The notes under the pieces: model-generated
What the model was told of the DNA's origin: nothing
The model's database searches: none
The model's input: the letters and a program-made list of their open reading frames with translations, nothing else
Shown here: positions 18,582 to 28,914 of the stretch, piece after piece
Numbering within the stretch: the stretch's first letter is position 1
Layout: each line of letters opens with the position of its first letter
DNA from: Ancylomarina euxina
Lineage (GTDB): Bacteria > Bacteroidota > Bacteroidia > Bacteroidales > Marinifilaceae
Length of the DNA: 64,000 bases
Direction of reading: 5' to 3'
NCBI RefSeq assembly: GCF_003863355.1
Contig: NZ_QQWG01000009.1
Location: 109,460-173,459 of the forward strand
Position numbers and translations under genes: made by a program

Positions 18582-18935
18582 TTATCTTGGTTGATTCATT
18601 ACTCCATAAATCTTAGAACTCCATGGAGAATAATTCTTAGTAACTTTTTTAATGGTAATAATGTTGCTTTCCTCATCGTGAATCTGATCGAAATGCATAA
18701 ACAGAGCCATTGCAATAGCTGCATTTACACTACCTTCGATATCCAATTCCCCAATATTAGCAGTAGGTTTACCTTGCTTTTTAAGCTTCGATCTAAGCTT
18801 GATTTGTAAAAGCTTAGGAAGATTTACAAAAACAATAACCAGGGATACCAATGCGACAAACACGATGCCGTATCCAACCAAGGCAATTGTCCATCCTCCC
18901 TGGCTTCCAATCGATAATAAATTGATATAACTCAT
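18582..18935 (-). CDS. mmdD: OadG-like small membrane subunit (gamma/delta chain)
   Basis: This 117-residue protein has one transmembrane helix (about residues 17-37, VGYGIVFVALVSLVIVFVNL) followed by a charged cytoplasmic part, the layout of OadG/MmdD chains that assemble the complex. The later part resembles a conserved Bacteroidota region (SVNAAIAMALFMHFDQIHDE) and ends in YSPWSSKIYGVMNQPR. It lies between the carboxyltransferase (13 bp upstream) and the biotin carrier (4 bp downstream). Confidence 0.88.
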   Translation of the reverse strand: MSYINLLSIGSQGGWTIALVGYGIVFVALVSLVIVFVNLPKLLQIKLRSKLKKQGKPTANIGELDIEGSVNAAIAMALFMHFDQIHDEESNIITIKKVTKNYSPWSSKIYGVMNQPR

Positions 18936-18948
18936 AGTTTATTATTTT

Positions 18949-20505
18949 TTACAATGGAATGTTTGAATGCTTCTTAGGAGGATTAGATTGCTTCTTAGTC
19001 TGTAACGACTGGAATGCACGAATTACTCTGAAACGTGTGTTACGAGGTTCAATTACATCATCAATGTAACCATATGAAGCTGCATTGTATGGATTAGCAA
19101 ATTTCTCGTTATACTCAATCTCTTGCTCGTTGATGAATTTAATTTTCTCATCATCGCTAAGCTCCATCATTTTTCTACCATGTAAAACCTCGATAGCACC
19201 TTTAGCACCCATAACCGCGATCTCAGCTGAAGGCCAAGCGTAGTTAAGATCACCTCTTAGTTGCTTACAAGACATTACATCATGAGCACCACCATATGAT
19301 TTTCTTAAAGTAATAGTTACTTTAGGAACAGTAGCTTCGCCATAAGCAAACATTAATTTAGCACCATGAGTAATGATACCACCAAACTCTTGACTTGAAC
19401 CAGGAAGAAATCCAGGAACATCAACTAAAGTAAGAATTGGAATATTGAAACAGTCGCAGAAACGAATGAAACGAGCCGCTTTTCTTGATGATTCAATATC
19501 GAGAACACCCGCTAAGAAATTAGGTTGATTAGCAACAATACCAATAGATTGACCTCCCATACGAGAGAAACCTACAAGAATATTCTTTGCATAGTGACGG
19601 TGGATCTCTAAAAATTCAGCATCATCAACAATAGAATAAATGACATCCTTCATGTCATAAGGCATGTTAGGATTCTCAGGTACAATCTCGTTCAATGCAT
19701 CCTCCAATCTATCGAAAGGATCAGTACACTCAATAAGTGGTGCCTCTTCAAGGTTATTCGAAGGCATGAAAGATAAAAGCTTACGAATAATCATGATACC
19801 TTCTTCTTCGTCTTCCAATTTGAAGTGAGAAACACCTGATTTTGAAGCGTGCATATGTGCTCCACCCAAAGCTTCAGTTGTAATATCTTCACCAGTCACA
19901 GTTTTCACAACCTTAGGACCAGTAACAAACATGTATGACTTTTCTTCAGTCATCATGATAAAGTCAGTTAATGCTGGAGAATAAACGGCTCCACCAGCAC
20001 AAGGACCAAAAATTGCAGAAATCTGAGGAATAACTCCAGACGCCATAATGTTTCTCTGGAAAATCTCAGCATAACCAGCTAGAGCTGTTACACCCTCCTG
20101 AATACGAGCTCCACCTGAATCATTCAATCCAATACAAGGTGCACCAACTTTCATTGCCATATCCATCACTTTGCAAATCTTCTGTGCAAAAGTTTCAGAT
20201 AGAGAACCACCAAATACAGTAAAATCCTGAGAGAATACAAAAATTAAACGTCCATCTACAGTTCCTTGACCTGTAACAACACCATCGCCTAAGAATTTAG
20301 TTTTCTCCATACCAAAATTGGTACAACGATGTGTCACAAACATATCGAATTCCTCGAAACTACCTTCATCCAAAAGCATGTCGATTCTTTCACGAGCAGT
20401 GTATTTACCTTTCTTGTGCTGAGATTCGATACGCTTCTCACCTCCGCCAAGTTTAGCTTCAGCTCTTAAGTCAATTAACTTCTTAATTTTATCCTGACTA
20501 GCCAT
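18949..20505 (-). CDS. mmdA: Carboxyltransferase (alpha) subunit of methylmalonyl-CoA decarboxylase
   Basis: This 518-residue protein moves CO2 between methylmalonyl-CoA and the biotin carrier. It has two crotonase-like halves. The N-terminal half carries the oxyanion region [11 protein letters not shown] near 125 and [16 protein letters not shown] near 168; the C-terminal half has [13 protein letters not shown] near 360 and a second glycine-rich segment. The family also includes propionyl-CoA carboxylase beta, which differs by partner: here the neighbours are a decarboxylase beta subunit and the epimerase, with no biotin carboxylase, so decarboxylation is favoured. It starts 38 bp after the epimerase. 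Confidence 0.93.
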   Translation of the reverse strand: MASQDKIKKLIDLRAEAKLGGGEKRIESQHKKGKYTARERIDMLLDEGSFEEFDMFVTHRCTNFGMEKTKFLGDGVVTGQGTVDGRLIFVFSQDFTVFGGSLSETFAQKICKVMDMAMKVGAPCIGLNDSGGARIQEGVTALAGYAEIFQRNIMASGVIPQISAIFGPCAGGAVYSPALTDFIMMTEEKSYMFVTGPKVVKTVTGEDITTEALGGAHMHASKSGVSHFKLEDEEEGIMIIRKLLSFMPSNNLEEAPLIECTDPFDRLEDALNEIVPENPNMPYDMKDVIYSIVDDAEFLEIHRHYAKNILVGFSRMGGQSIGIVANQPNFLAGVLDIESSRKAARFIRFCDCFNIPILTLVDVPGFLPGSSQEFGGIITHGAKLMFAYGEATVPKVTITLRKSYGGAHDVMSCKQLRGDLNYAWPSAEIAVMGAKGAIEVLHGRKMMELSDDEKIKFINEQEIEYNEKFANPYNAASYGYIDDVIEPRNTRFRVIRAFQSLQTKKQSNPPKKHSNIPL

Positions 20506-20543
20506 AACTTCTATTAGTTATAATATATTATAATTGAGTATTC

Positions 20544-20948
20544 TTATTTATTACCACAAAGTTCAGTCAAAACTCTCTGTGTTGACTTCGGGTGCATAAA
20601 ACCAATTTTCAAACCTTCAGCACCTCCACGAGGAGTCTTGTCAATTAGTTGGCAGCCCGCCTCTGCAGCATCATTCAATGCTTCTTGAACATCTTCAACA
20701 GCAAAAGCTAAATGATGCATTCCGCCACCTGTTTTCTCCACAAACTTCCCAATTGGTCCTTCTGGATCAGTAGACTCAAGCAATTCTATTTTCACATCTC
20801 CAACTTTGAAAAATGCAGTTTTCACTTTCTGATCAACTACTTCTTCAATAGCATAACACTCTAATCCTAATACTTTCTCGTAAAAAGGAATAGCTTCTTC
20901 TAGGCTTTTAACAGCAATCCCGATGTGCTCAATATGTGTCGGTTTCAT
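20544..20948 (-). CDS. mce: Methylmalonyl-CoA epimerase
   Basis: The enzyme interconverts (R)- and (S)-methylmalonyl-CoA, linking the B12-dependent mutase to the decarboxylase. I use ATG 20946-20948 (134 residues, starting MKPTHIEHIGIAV). The longer frame start at 20984 falls inside the -7 box. The glyoxalase/VOC metal ligands appear as HIEHIG (N-terminal His), GMHHLAF (His in the middle) and the C-terminal LTELCG (Glu). It is the first gene of the operon mce-mmdA-mmdD-mmdC-mmdB. The mutase genes are not in this window. Confidence 0.95.
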   Translation of the reverse strand: MKPTHIEHIGIAVKSLEEAIPFYEKVLGLECYAIEEVVDQKVKTAFFKVGDVKIELLESTDPEGPIGKFVEKTGGGMHHLAFAVEDVQEALNDAAEAGCQLIDKTPRGGAEGLKIGFMHPKSTQRVLTELCGNK

Positions 20949-20981
20949 AACTAAGTATATTTTGATTGAATAATTTGGTGA

Positions 20982-21013
20982 CAAAAATATTGAAAGGAAA
21001 AACGATAATCAAC
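20982..21013 (-). promoter_or_regulatory. Promoter of the mce-mmd operon
   Basis: Minus-strand gTTG (21010-21013) - 20 bp - TATTTTTG (20982-20989), about 34 bp upstream of the mce ATG. Confidence 0.7.
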
Positions 21014-21580
21014 GTTTTCACTGATTATTAAACTTGTTCTTCAACATGTTCAAATCAGCAAGTTAAATTCACCCACTCCCTTCTGATACAAAGACTATTA
21101 CAGAATAGAAACACATTTAAAAACTCCAGCAAAAAGACTCAAACTTGCTTCAAATTCAGCATATTCGAAAACCTTTGCACTATTCTTAATTTTCGACAAA
21201 ACAAATGAAGACGGTTTTTACCTTTTTTTGAAAAAAAAAATAGTTTGCTCAGCACAAACTGAACTGTTTTAAAACAATCTTTTTTTATTACTCAGTCATA
21301 TTTCAAAAAAAAGCGAATCTCAAAAACGTCAAATTCCACCGAAAAGATCTCAAAATAAAGTTGAATTTAATATTCGTTGGCATTTCTTTACAACGCAATT
21401 TAATACCTCTTTACAACACGAGCAAAACAAATAAGCTATTGACTACCGTTCTACCCTAAAAATCAAATCAATCAATAAAATATTCTTTACCACTAAAAAA
21501 GAAGACTGTTTGACAAGATCATCAGCATTAAAAACATTGAAATTCCGTAATCTCGGCTCAACAAAATCAAACTCTTTAAC
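21014..21580. other. Long AT-rich intergenic region between mce and purL
   Basis: This stretch of about 570 bp is A/T-rich with no credible gene. An open frame from 21510 runs into purL but lies upstream of the purL promoter box, so I do not count it as coding. I see no recognisable riboswitch or RNA gene. Confidence 0.45.
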
Positions 21581-21588
21581 TATATTTG
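21581..21588 (+). promoter_or_regulatory. Promoter -7 box for purL
   Basis: TATATTTG is an exact TAnnTTTG match 41 bp upstream of the chosen ATG. No clear -33 element is visible. It supports the ATG at 21630 over the upstream start at 21510. Confidence 0.6.
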
Positions 21589-21629
21589 CACCGAAATCTG
21601 CTTTCAACCAATTTTATAAAAAATTTAAG

Positions 21630-24600
21630 ATGATACTATTCTTTAAAAAAGGTAAAGTTCATTACGGAGTACATTGTTCTCTCGAATTAAATGCAATTGA
21701 CACAGCTAAATTATCTTGGCTATTTAGCGATGCTGAAGTCCTAACTACACCAACATTAACAGGTAAGTTTGTAGGTCCTCGTAAAGAGATGATTACACCT
21801 TGGAGTACAAATGCTGTTGAGATTACTCAAAACATGGGATTAAATGGAATCCTTCGTATAGAAGAATTCATACAAGTTGATACTGAATATCCTCTGTTCG
21901 ATCCTATGCTTCAAAGCTCATATGAAAATTTAGATCAAGAAATTTTCACCATCGAAAAGCAAGCTGATCCTATTCTTTACATCGAAGATATTAGAGCATA
22001 CAACAAGCAAGAAGGTCTGGCCCTGAACGATGAAGAAATAAGCTACCTTGAAGAGGTTGAAAAAAAGATTGAGCGTAAATTAACCGATTCAGAAGTTTTC
22101 GGTTTTTCTCAAGTAAACTCAGAACACTGCCGCCACAAAATATTCAATGGTACTTTCATAATTGATGGCGAGGAAAAAGAATCTTCTCTTTTCCAATTAA
22201 TTAAAGAAACCTCAAAAAAGAATCACAACCGTATTGTATCAGCTTACAAAGACAATTGCGCTTTTGTAAAAGGTCCAAGAGTTGAACAGTTTGCTCCTGC
22301 TTCTCACGACAAAGCAGATTTTTTCTACACTAAAGATATTGACACTGTCATCTCATTAAAGGCAGAAACTCACAACTTCCCTACAACGGTTGAACCATTT
22401 AATGGTGCTGCAACCGGGACTGGTGGTGAGATTAGAGACCGTATTGCGGGCGGGAAAGCGTCTTTACCAATGGCAGGAACAGCTGTATATATGACAGCAT
22501 ATCCTAGACTTGAAGCGACAAGGAATTGGGAAAACGCGACGGATCCTCGTAAATGGTTATACCAGACTCCAGAAGAAATCCTTATCAAAGCTTCAAATGG
22601 TGCAAGTGATTTCGGAAACAAATTCGGTCAGCCATTAATTTGTGGCTCGGTAATGACTTTCGAGCATTTCGAAAACAACAAAAAATACGGTTACGATAAG
22701 GTCATCATGCAAGCAGGCGGAGTTGGATATGGCCGATTAGAGCAAGCTCAGAAAGATGTCCCTAATAAAGGCGACAAAGTAATTCTTTTAGGTGGTGACA
22801 ACTACAGAATTGGGATGGGTGGTTCTGCTGTTTCTTCAGTTGCAACTGGAGAATATGCCAACTCTATTGAGTTAAATGCGGTTCAACGTTCTAATCCTGA
22901 AATGCAAAAAAGAGTTTGTAATGCCATTAGAGCCATGGCAGAATCAGACAATAATCCAATCATCTCTATCCATGATCATGGTGCTGGTGGTCACTTGAAC
23001 TGTCTATCTGAATTAGTTGAAGAAACTGGTGGAAAAATTGATCTTAACGCTCTTCCTGTTGGTGATCCAACACTATCAGCAAAAGAGATTGTTGGTAATG
23101 AGTCTCAGGAAAGAATGGGATTGGTTATTGGTAAAGATGACGTTGCTCTTTTAACTCGTATTGCTGATCGTGAACGAGCTCCAATATACGAAATTGGTGA
23201 AACAACTGGAGACATGCGTTTTACTTTTGAAGATAAAAAGACTGGGGAAAATCCTATCGATTTAGCTCTTTCTGAAATGTTTGGTAAACCACCCAAAACC
23301 GTCATGACTGATGAAACTGTAATCGAATCTTTCGAAGATGTTTCATACGAAGTTGACAAACTTGAAGATTACCTAGAAGAAGTTCTTCAGTTGGAATCAG
23401 TTGCATGTAAAGACTGGTTAACTAACAAGGTCGACCGTTCTGTAACGGGTAAAATTGCCATGCAGCAATGCGCTGGACCTCTTCAATTACCATTGAATAA
23501 TCTTGGAGCTGTTGCTTTGGATTTCCAAGGCGAAAAAGGTATCGCAACTTCAATTGGTCACGCTCCTGTTTCAGCTCTTGTTGACTCAGCAAATGGTTCA
23601 CGTCTTTCAATTGCAGAATCTTTAACCAACTTAGTTTGGGCTCCAATTGAGCAAGGTATTAAAGGTGTTTCGCTTTCAGCTAACTGGATGTGGCCATGTA
23701 AAAATAAAGGTGAAGATGCTCGTCTTTACAAAGCTGTTGAATCAATTAGTGAGTTTGCCATTGAACTTGGACTAAATGTTCCTACTGGTAAAGATTCATT
23801 ATCAATGACTCAAAAATATGGTCAGGATGATGTGGTTTATGCACCAGGAACAGTAATTATTTCAACTGTAGGTGAAATTATTGACATCAATCGTATGGTT
23901 AGCCCAGTGATGAAAAATGTAGCTAACTCACACCTATTACATATCGATTTCTCAAAAGATGATTTCCAACTAGGAGGCAGTAGTTTCGCTCAAATCGTTA
24001 ACAAACTAGGTAAAACAACACCTAATGTAAACGACGCTAAATATTTTGCTAAGACATTTGAAACTCTTCAGCAACTGATTCTGGACAGAAAAATTCTAGC
24101 TGGTCACGATATCTCTTCTGGTGGTATGATTACTGCCTTACTTGAGATGTGTTTTGCGGATAACAAACTTGGCGCTTCAATTAATCTTGATACAATTCAA
24201 GAATCAGACTTAATCAAAGTTCTATTTAGCGAGAATCCTAGTGTTATCATTCAGGTAGAAGACTTCGATTCTGTAAGCAAAACTCTTACTGAAGCAGGAA
24301 TCATTTTCCATAATATTGGAAGTCCATCTGAAGCTGGCAAAATGACAATCACCCAAGCAGATAAAAACTTATCTCTTGATGTGGCATCATTACGTGATCT
24401 TTGGTACAAAACATCCTACTTATTAGATCGTAGTCAGTCTGGTAAAGATCTAGCCTTAGAGCGATTCAAATCATATAAAGAAAATAGCTTAAGCTACAAA
24501 TTCCCTGAGAATTTCACTGGTAAATTTGCGCAATATGGTATCGATCCAAAGCGTCAAACCAAATCGGGTATCAAAGCCGCTATCATTCGTGAAAAAGGTG

Positions 24601-25319
24601 TGAATGGCGATAGAGAGATGGCTTGGATGATGCATCTAGCTGGCATGGATGTGAAGGATATTCATATGACAGATCTTATCTCTGGCCGTTCAGATTTCTC
24701 TGATGTTAACATGATTGTTTTTGTTGGAGGTTTCTCTAACTCTGATGTATTAGGTTCGGCAAAAGGTTGGGCTGGAGCATTCCTATATAATGATAAAGCT
24801 AAAAAAGCGCTTGAAGACTTCTATAAACGAGAAGATACGCTTAGTTTAGGTGTTTGTAACGGTTGTCAGTTAATCTCTGAACTAGGTTTAATATACCCTG
24901 AGCACGATCAACATCCTAAACTAATTCATAATGAATCTCATAAATTCGAGTCGGGTTTTGTGAATGTTGATGTTCAGGCTAACGATTCAGTCATGCTATC
25001 AACACTTGCTGGTAGCCGTTTAGGTATTTGGGTTGCTCACGGTGAAGGTAAATTCAACTTACCTTATGGTGAAGACAAATACCAGATTCCAATGAAGTAC
25101 AGTTTTAAAGATTATCCTGCTAATCCAAATGGATCTCCATTCGAAACGGCAGCAATCTGTTCCGAAGATGGTCGTCATTTAGCTATGATGCCTCACTTGG
25201 AGCGTGCAACTTACCCTTGGAATTGGGCTTACTACAATGAAAACAGATTAGAGGATGAATTAAGTCCTTGGATTGAAGCTTTTGTTAACGCAAGAAAATG
25301 GATTGCAAAACATAAATAA
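21630..25319 (+). CDS. purL: Phosphoribosylformylglycinamidine synthase (single-chain)
   Basis: PurL converts FGAR, glutamine and ATP to FGAM in purine synthesis. I start at ATG 21630 (MILFFKKGKVHYGV, 1229 residues); the 40 extra codons upstream overlap the promoter. Segments in order: N-terminal domain, linker with FSQVNSEHCRHKIFNG near 160, the two AIRS-like synthetase halves (ETHNFPTTVEPFNGAATGTG near 243), and a C-terminal class I glutaminase with LGVCNGCQ (nucleophile Cys), the HGEGKF segment and a terminal His/Glu pair. This is the large type found in Proteobacteria and Bacteroidota, not the PurLQS complex. A strong terminator follows. Confidence 0.97.
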   Translation: MILFFKKGKVHYGVHCSLELNAIDTAKLSWLFSDAEVLTTPTLTGKFVGPRKEMITPWSTNAVEITQNMGLNGILRIEEFIQVDTEYPLFDPMLQSSYENLDQEIFTIEKQADPILYIEDIRAYNKQEGLALNDEEISYLEEVEKKIERKLTDSEVFGFSQVNSEHCRHKIFNGTFIIDGEEKESSLFQLIKETSKKNHNRIVSAYKDNCAFVKGPRVEQFAPASHDKADFFYTKDIDTVISLKAETHNFPTTVEPFNGAATGTGGEIRDRIAGGKASLPMAGTAVYMTAYPRLEATRNWENATDPRKWLYQTPEEILIKASNGASDFGNKFGQPLICGSVMTFEHFENNKKYGYDKVIMQAGGVGYGRLEQAQKDVPNKGDKVILLGGDNYRIGMGGSAVSSVATGEYANSIELNAVQRSNPEMQKRVCNAIRAMAESDNNPIISIHDHGAGGHLNCLSELVEETGGKIDLNALPVGDPTLSAKEIVGNESQERMGLVIGKDDVALLTRIADRERAPIYEIGETTGDMRFTFEDKKTGENPIDLALSEMFGKPPKTVMTDETVIESFEDVSYEVDKLEDYLEEVLQLESVACKDWLTNKVDRSVTGKIAMQQCAGPLQLPLNNLGAVALDFQGEKGIATSIGHAPVSALVDSANGSRLSIAESLTNLVWAPIEQGIKGVSLSANWMWPCKNKGEDARLYKAVESISEFAIELGLNVPTGKDSLSMTQKYGQDDVVYAPGTVIISTVGEIIDINRMVSPVMKNVANSHLLHIDFSKDDFQLGGSSFAQIVNKLGKTTPNVNDAKYFAKTFETLQQLILDRKILAGHDISSGGMITALLEMCFADNKLGASINLDTIQESDLIKVLFSENPSVIIQVEDFDSVSKTLTEAGIIFHNIGSPSEAGKMTITQADKNLSLDVASLRDLWYKTSYLLDRSQSGKDLALERFKSYKENSLSYKFPENFTGKFAQYGIDPKRQTKSGIKAAIIREKGVNGDREMAWMMHLAGMDVKDIHMTDLISGRSDFSDVNMIVFVGGFSNSDVLGSAKGWAGAFLYNDKAKKALEDFYKREDTLSLGVCNGCQLISELGLIYPEHDQHPKLIHNESHKFESGFVNVDVQANDSVMLSTLAGSRLGIWVAHGEGKFNLPYGEDKYQIPMKYSFKDYPANPNGSPFETAAICSEDGRHLAMMPHLERATYPWNWAYYNENRLEDELSPWIEAFVNARKWIAKHK

Positions 25320-25336
25320 TTAAATATCCACATATT

Positions 25337-25374
25337 TAAAAACCCTCTTTCCTATTAGGCAAGAGGGTTTTTTC
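25337..25374 (+). terminator. Intrinsic terminator of purL
   Basis: AAAACCCTCTT and AAGAGGGTTTT arms around an 11-nt loop, then a T run, about 18 bp past the stop. Confidence 0.9.
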
Positions 25375-25448
25375 ATTTACAATAAAAAGATTCAATTTAG
25401 ATTATTTTTAATATCTTGTGCTTCAAACTAACCAAACCGAACAATACG

Positions 25449-25847
25449 ATGAAGCACTTTGCACTACTCATATCAATCCTATCTATCACATTCTCATGTG
25501 CTAACAATAAACACACACATAAGAAATCCGTGTCAGATTCTGCTCAAGTTAATAAAGAGGTTTCAATCAATAAGCCCAAATTCTCACCTGGAACACTTGC
25601 GTTAAACATAAAAATAATAAATATTATTCCTCATGATAGTTATAATGAAATAATTTCAACTGTAGAAAAAACATTAGGTTCTGGTGCTGGAATAATTGGA
25701 GTGTATTCAAAAGGAAAAGAAGTATCCTTTGAAAGCAAACATGACTTTAAACTAGAAGTGAATTCAACTCGCAGTTTCCTTTTTAAGGAAACACAAACTA
25801 TAGGTAATAATAAAAGTAATTTAAAAGTAATTAGGGAAATAAAGTAA
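25449..25847 (+). CDS. Small putative lipoprotein of unknown function
   Basis: From ATG 25449 the product is 132 residues with a short signal and lipobox-like SITFSC, so Cys17 is the likely lipidation site. The open frame also extends to a TTG at 25416, but the ATG gives the better signal peptide. The mature part begins with a His/Lys/Ser-rich stretch and then a compact region with LGSGAGIIGVYSKGKEVSF and a final ETQTIGNNKSNLKVIREIK. I do not recognise a family. It lies alone between purL and a large secreted protein on the same strand, 108 bp before the latter. Confidence 0.65.
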   Translation: MKHFALLISILSITFSCANNKHTHKKSVSDSAQVNKEVSINKPKFSPGTLALNIKIINIIPHDSYNEIISTVEKTLGSGAGIIGVYSKGKEVSFESKHDFKLEVNSTRSFLFKETQTIGNNKSNLKVIREIK

Positions 25848-25955
25848 TAACACAATCCAATTGCTGAACTTCAGCATAAGCTAGAAATTAAACGTATTAG
25901 TCTGTTACAAGAAAATCATTTAGACCTACTAACCACTAACTAACAAAAAAAAAGA

Positions 25956-28826
25956 ATGGCAAAACATCTACTTTTAGGTACAGCATTTTTTGTAGTTTGC
26001 TCCTTATCCGGATTAGCACAAACAAAAAATATTGTTATTAATGAAAACACCTACAAAAAGCTTACTGCACCTGGTGTGAACCACGTGAGAATGGCTAAAA
26101 AAGCAGACAAACGCAAAGGAATCATTCGTGTCAAAGATGCACCACACGAACGAATAATGTTTGAAAAATTAATAACTCAAGATCCCAAAACAGGAGAACT
26201 TCCAACTAACTTTCGTGAAAGAGAATTAAAATTTCTATCAGATAATAAAAGTCAATTCATATCCAGAACTAAATCACAAAATATTGATTGGAAACAAACA
26301 GGACCATACAATGTAGGTGGAAGAACAAGAGCACTTGCCATTGATGTGACGAATGATAACATAATATTAGCTGGTGGTGTTACGGGTGGAATGTGGCGCT
26401 CAGAAGATGGAGGTGAAAGTTGGACAAAAACGACAAGCACAACAGAGCATCAAAGTGTAACAGCTGTAACTCAAGATCCTCGTGAAGGGCACACCAATAT
26501 TTGGTATTATGCGACTGGTGAATATTCTGGATCAGCTGGTGCTATTGGAGCCTTTTATTCAGGGGCTGGGGTATTCAAATCTATCGATGGTGGAAAAACT
26601 TGGGCTAAAATTGCAGCAACGGATACTGATGATACACCTATTTTCACAGAAACAATCGATATCTGTTGGAATATATGTGTTGATCCTTTAAACGGTGACG
26701 TCTACCTAGCAACCTATGGTAAGATTTGGCGATTAACCGATGTCGGTGAAGTTGCAACAACAGTTTTAACAAGTAAGCCTACTAACGATGATAAATGGGC
26801 TTCAACTACTGATATACTTTGTACTCCTTCAGGTGTTAAATATGCAACATTAAGTAGTGGAGGAACTGTAAATGGTATATTTAAATCAGTAACTGGAAAC
26901 ACAGGTGATTGGACAAAAATAACACCAGACAACTTCCCTACTAATTTTGCACGTATTGTTTTAGCTTATGCTCCAAGTAATGAGAATATTCTTTATTTCC
27001 TTTCTGAAACACCCAATGCAGGTTTTGAAGGACATAGTATTTGGAAATTAGCAGTAGATGGTGATACATATACATGGGAAGATCGTTCACTCAATCTTCC
27101 TGCACAAGGAGAAGACGATGTAGCGGGATACCGATCACAAGGCTCTTACAATATGGTCATCAAAGTGGCTCCAGATGATGAAAATATGGTCTTTATTGGA
27201 GGAACCAATCTTTACCGTAGTGACGATGGCTTTGCAACGAATGCTAATCCGGTTAAAACAGGCAAGGATGATCCTACTAACAAATCTAAAACCTATTGGA
27301 TAGGAGGATATGCTACTGAGAACAATGTCAGTCAATATGACAACCAACATCCGGACCAACACGCCTTAGCTTTCTTTAACGATGGGAAAACACTATTAAG
27401 TGGTCATGATGGTGGTATCAGTAAAACCAGTAATTACAAGCAAACTGAGGACTCTGGACAAGAAGACGATCCCGAACATCCATCAGTTAAACCGGTAGAT
27501 TGGGTTTCTTTGAATAATGGCTACTTGACAACTCAAGCCTACACAGTTGGAATTGATGCTAAAGATGAAACATCTTACGAAATATTAACAGGCTTTCAAG
27601 ACAATGGAACTTGGTACACTTATAGAGAGGACAATGGAATTCATAAAAAAGGTTGGATTCAACTCGGAAGTGGTGATGGCTCTTATTGTAGTATGCACAA
27701 CAGTTTAAATGGTTACATCACGTCTTCACAAAAAGGTCGTATCTATTTAAATGCATACAATACCGATAGTAAGGAATGGGAGTGGACAAGAGTTGATCCC
27801 GAAGGTGTAAACTCAGACAATGTATTGTTTATCAACCCATATGAAATTGATGGCAACAACGAGAGAATTATGTTTTATGCAGGAGGAACTGATATTTGGA
27901 GAAATAATGATATTTATGAAATCGATAGATTTTCAAATTATGCAGCTACTGAAGGATGGGTAAAAATTGAAGGAACTAATGTTACTGGTAAAATCTCTGC
28001 AATAAAGTCATCGATCCTTCCTGCTAACTTATTGTATTTTGGAACTTCTGAAGGAAAGATCTATAAAATTATTAACTCGCACTCAAGTCAAACGGTAACT
28101 AAAGAAATCACTGCTTCTTTCATGCCAGAAGGTTATGTAAGCAGTATTGAGGTTAACCCTGCTAATGCTAGCCATGTCTATGCAACTTTTTCAAACTATG
28201 AAGTAGCTAGTATATTCTTTTCGAAAGATGCCGGTGAAACATGGACTGATGTTTCAGGAAACCTTGAAATAACAAAAGAAACAAAGAATATTGGACCTTC
28301 AGTTAGATACATCAACGTTGTAAACGCTGAAAATGGACCGATCTACTTTGCAGCAACAAGTATTGGCTTGTATAAGGCAACTGATCTTAATCCGAATACA
28401 CAATGGACTCAAGTTTCGACTGATAAAATCGGGAATACTGTCGTTGATATGGTGAAAACCCGTAAAGATGGTTTTATCGTAGTAGGAACTCACGGTAATG
28501 GTATTTTCCACGCAAATATTACACCTGGAGAGCCAACTATTGACCCTGCAGGCCCACTTGTGAGTATTGATGATTTAGACGAAACTAATGCCAAACTTAG
28601 TATTTATCCTAATCCTATGGTTAATGAAAGTCGCATTGCTTTTCCTAATCAAAATAATGAAAGTTATAGATTAATTGTTGTTGATGCTTCTGGTCGCGTT
28701 GTTCGTATTATTGAAAACATTACTAATAATAATGTATTGATAAACCGTGAACAGTTAAAACCTGGTATTCACCTTATCAATCTTGAAGGTGAAAAAATAT
28801 ACAAGGGAAAACTTCTTGTGAAATAA
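25956..28826 (+). CDS. Secreted BNR/sortilin-like beta-propeller protein with type A T9SS sorting domain
   Basis: This 956-residue protein has a Sec signal (cleavage after about residue 22, LSGLAQ). A propeller-like region follows with repeated Asp-box-type turns (SEDGGESWTKT, SIDGGKTWAKI, SKDAGETWTDV), found in sialidase/BNR and sortilin-type repeats. The last 75 residues are a T9SS type A domain: LSIYPNPM, then VDASGRVV and final GKLLVK. It should therefore be exported through the T9SS and perhaps anchored on the surface. No catalytic sialidase residues could be confirmed, so I do not call it a sialidase. No neighbour gives a substrate. Confidence 0.9.
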   Translation: MAKHLLLGTAFFVVCSLSGLAQTKNIVINENTYKKLTAPGVNHVRMAKKADKRKGIIRVKDAPHERIMFEKLITQDPKTGELPTNFRERELKFLSDNKSQFISRTKSQNIDWKQTGPYNVGGRTRALAIDVTNDNIILAGGVTGGMWRSEDGGESWTKTTSTTEHQSVTAVTQDPREGHTNIWYYATGEYSGSAGAIGAFYSGAGVFKSIDGGKTWAKIAATDTDDTPIFTETIDICWNICVDPLNGDVYLATYGKIWRLTDVGEVATTVLTSKPTNDDKWASTTDILCTPSGVKYATLSSGGTVNGIFKSVTGNTGDWTKITPDNFPTNFARIVLAYAPSNENILYFLSETPNAGFEGHSIWKLAVDGDTYTWEDRSLNLPAQGEDDVAGYRSQGSYNMVIKVAPDDENMVFIGGTNLYRSDDGFATNANPVKTGKDDPTNKSKTYWIGGYATENNVSQYDNQHPDQHALAFFNDGKTLLSGHDGGISKTSNYKQTEDSGQEDDPEHPSVKPVDWVSLNNGYLTTQAYTVGIDAKDETSYEILTGFQDNGTWYTYREDNGIHKKGWIQLGSGDGSYCSMHNSLNGYITSSQKGRIYLNAYNTDSKEWEWTRVDPEGVNSDNVLFINPYEIDGNNERIMFYAGGTDIWRNNDIYEIDRFSNYAATEGWVKIEGTNVTGKISAIKSSILPANLLYFGTSEGKIYKIINSHSSQTVTKEITASFMPEGYVSSIEVNPANASHVYATFSNYEVASIFFSKDAGETWTDVSGNLEITKETKNIGPSVRYINVVNAENGPIYFAATSIGLYKATDLNPNTQWTQVSTDKIGNTVVDMVKTRKDGFIVVGTHGNGIFHANITPGEPTIDPAGPLVSIDDLDETNAKLSIYPNPMVNESRIAFPNQNNESYRLIVVDASGRVVRIIENITNNNVLINREQLKPGIHLINLEGEKIYKGKLLVK

Positions 28827-28846
28827 GCTACCAAACCCTTTAACTA

Positions 28847-28883
28847 AAAAGACCTAAAAGCTCAATGCTTTTAGGTCTTTTTT
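28847..28883. terminator. Bidirectional terminator between the T9SS cargo gene and the zinc-ribbon gene
   Basis: AAAAGACCTAAAAGC-tcaat-GCTTTTAGGTCTTTT, a 15-bp perfect stem with A and T runs on either side, lies between convergent genes. Confidence 0.9.
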
Positions 28884-28914
28884 ACTTTATCCCTTAAAGG
28901 CTTAAAACCAAATA

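Noticed and set aside
21510..21629. N-terminal extension of purL
   Set aside because: It lies upstream of the -7 box at 21581 and lacks similarity to PurL N-termini.
25956..28826. Sialidase
   Set aside because: Asp-box-type repeats occur in many beta-propellers; the catalytic Arg triad and Tyr/Glu of sialidases were not identified.
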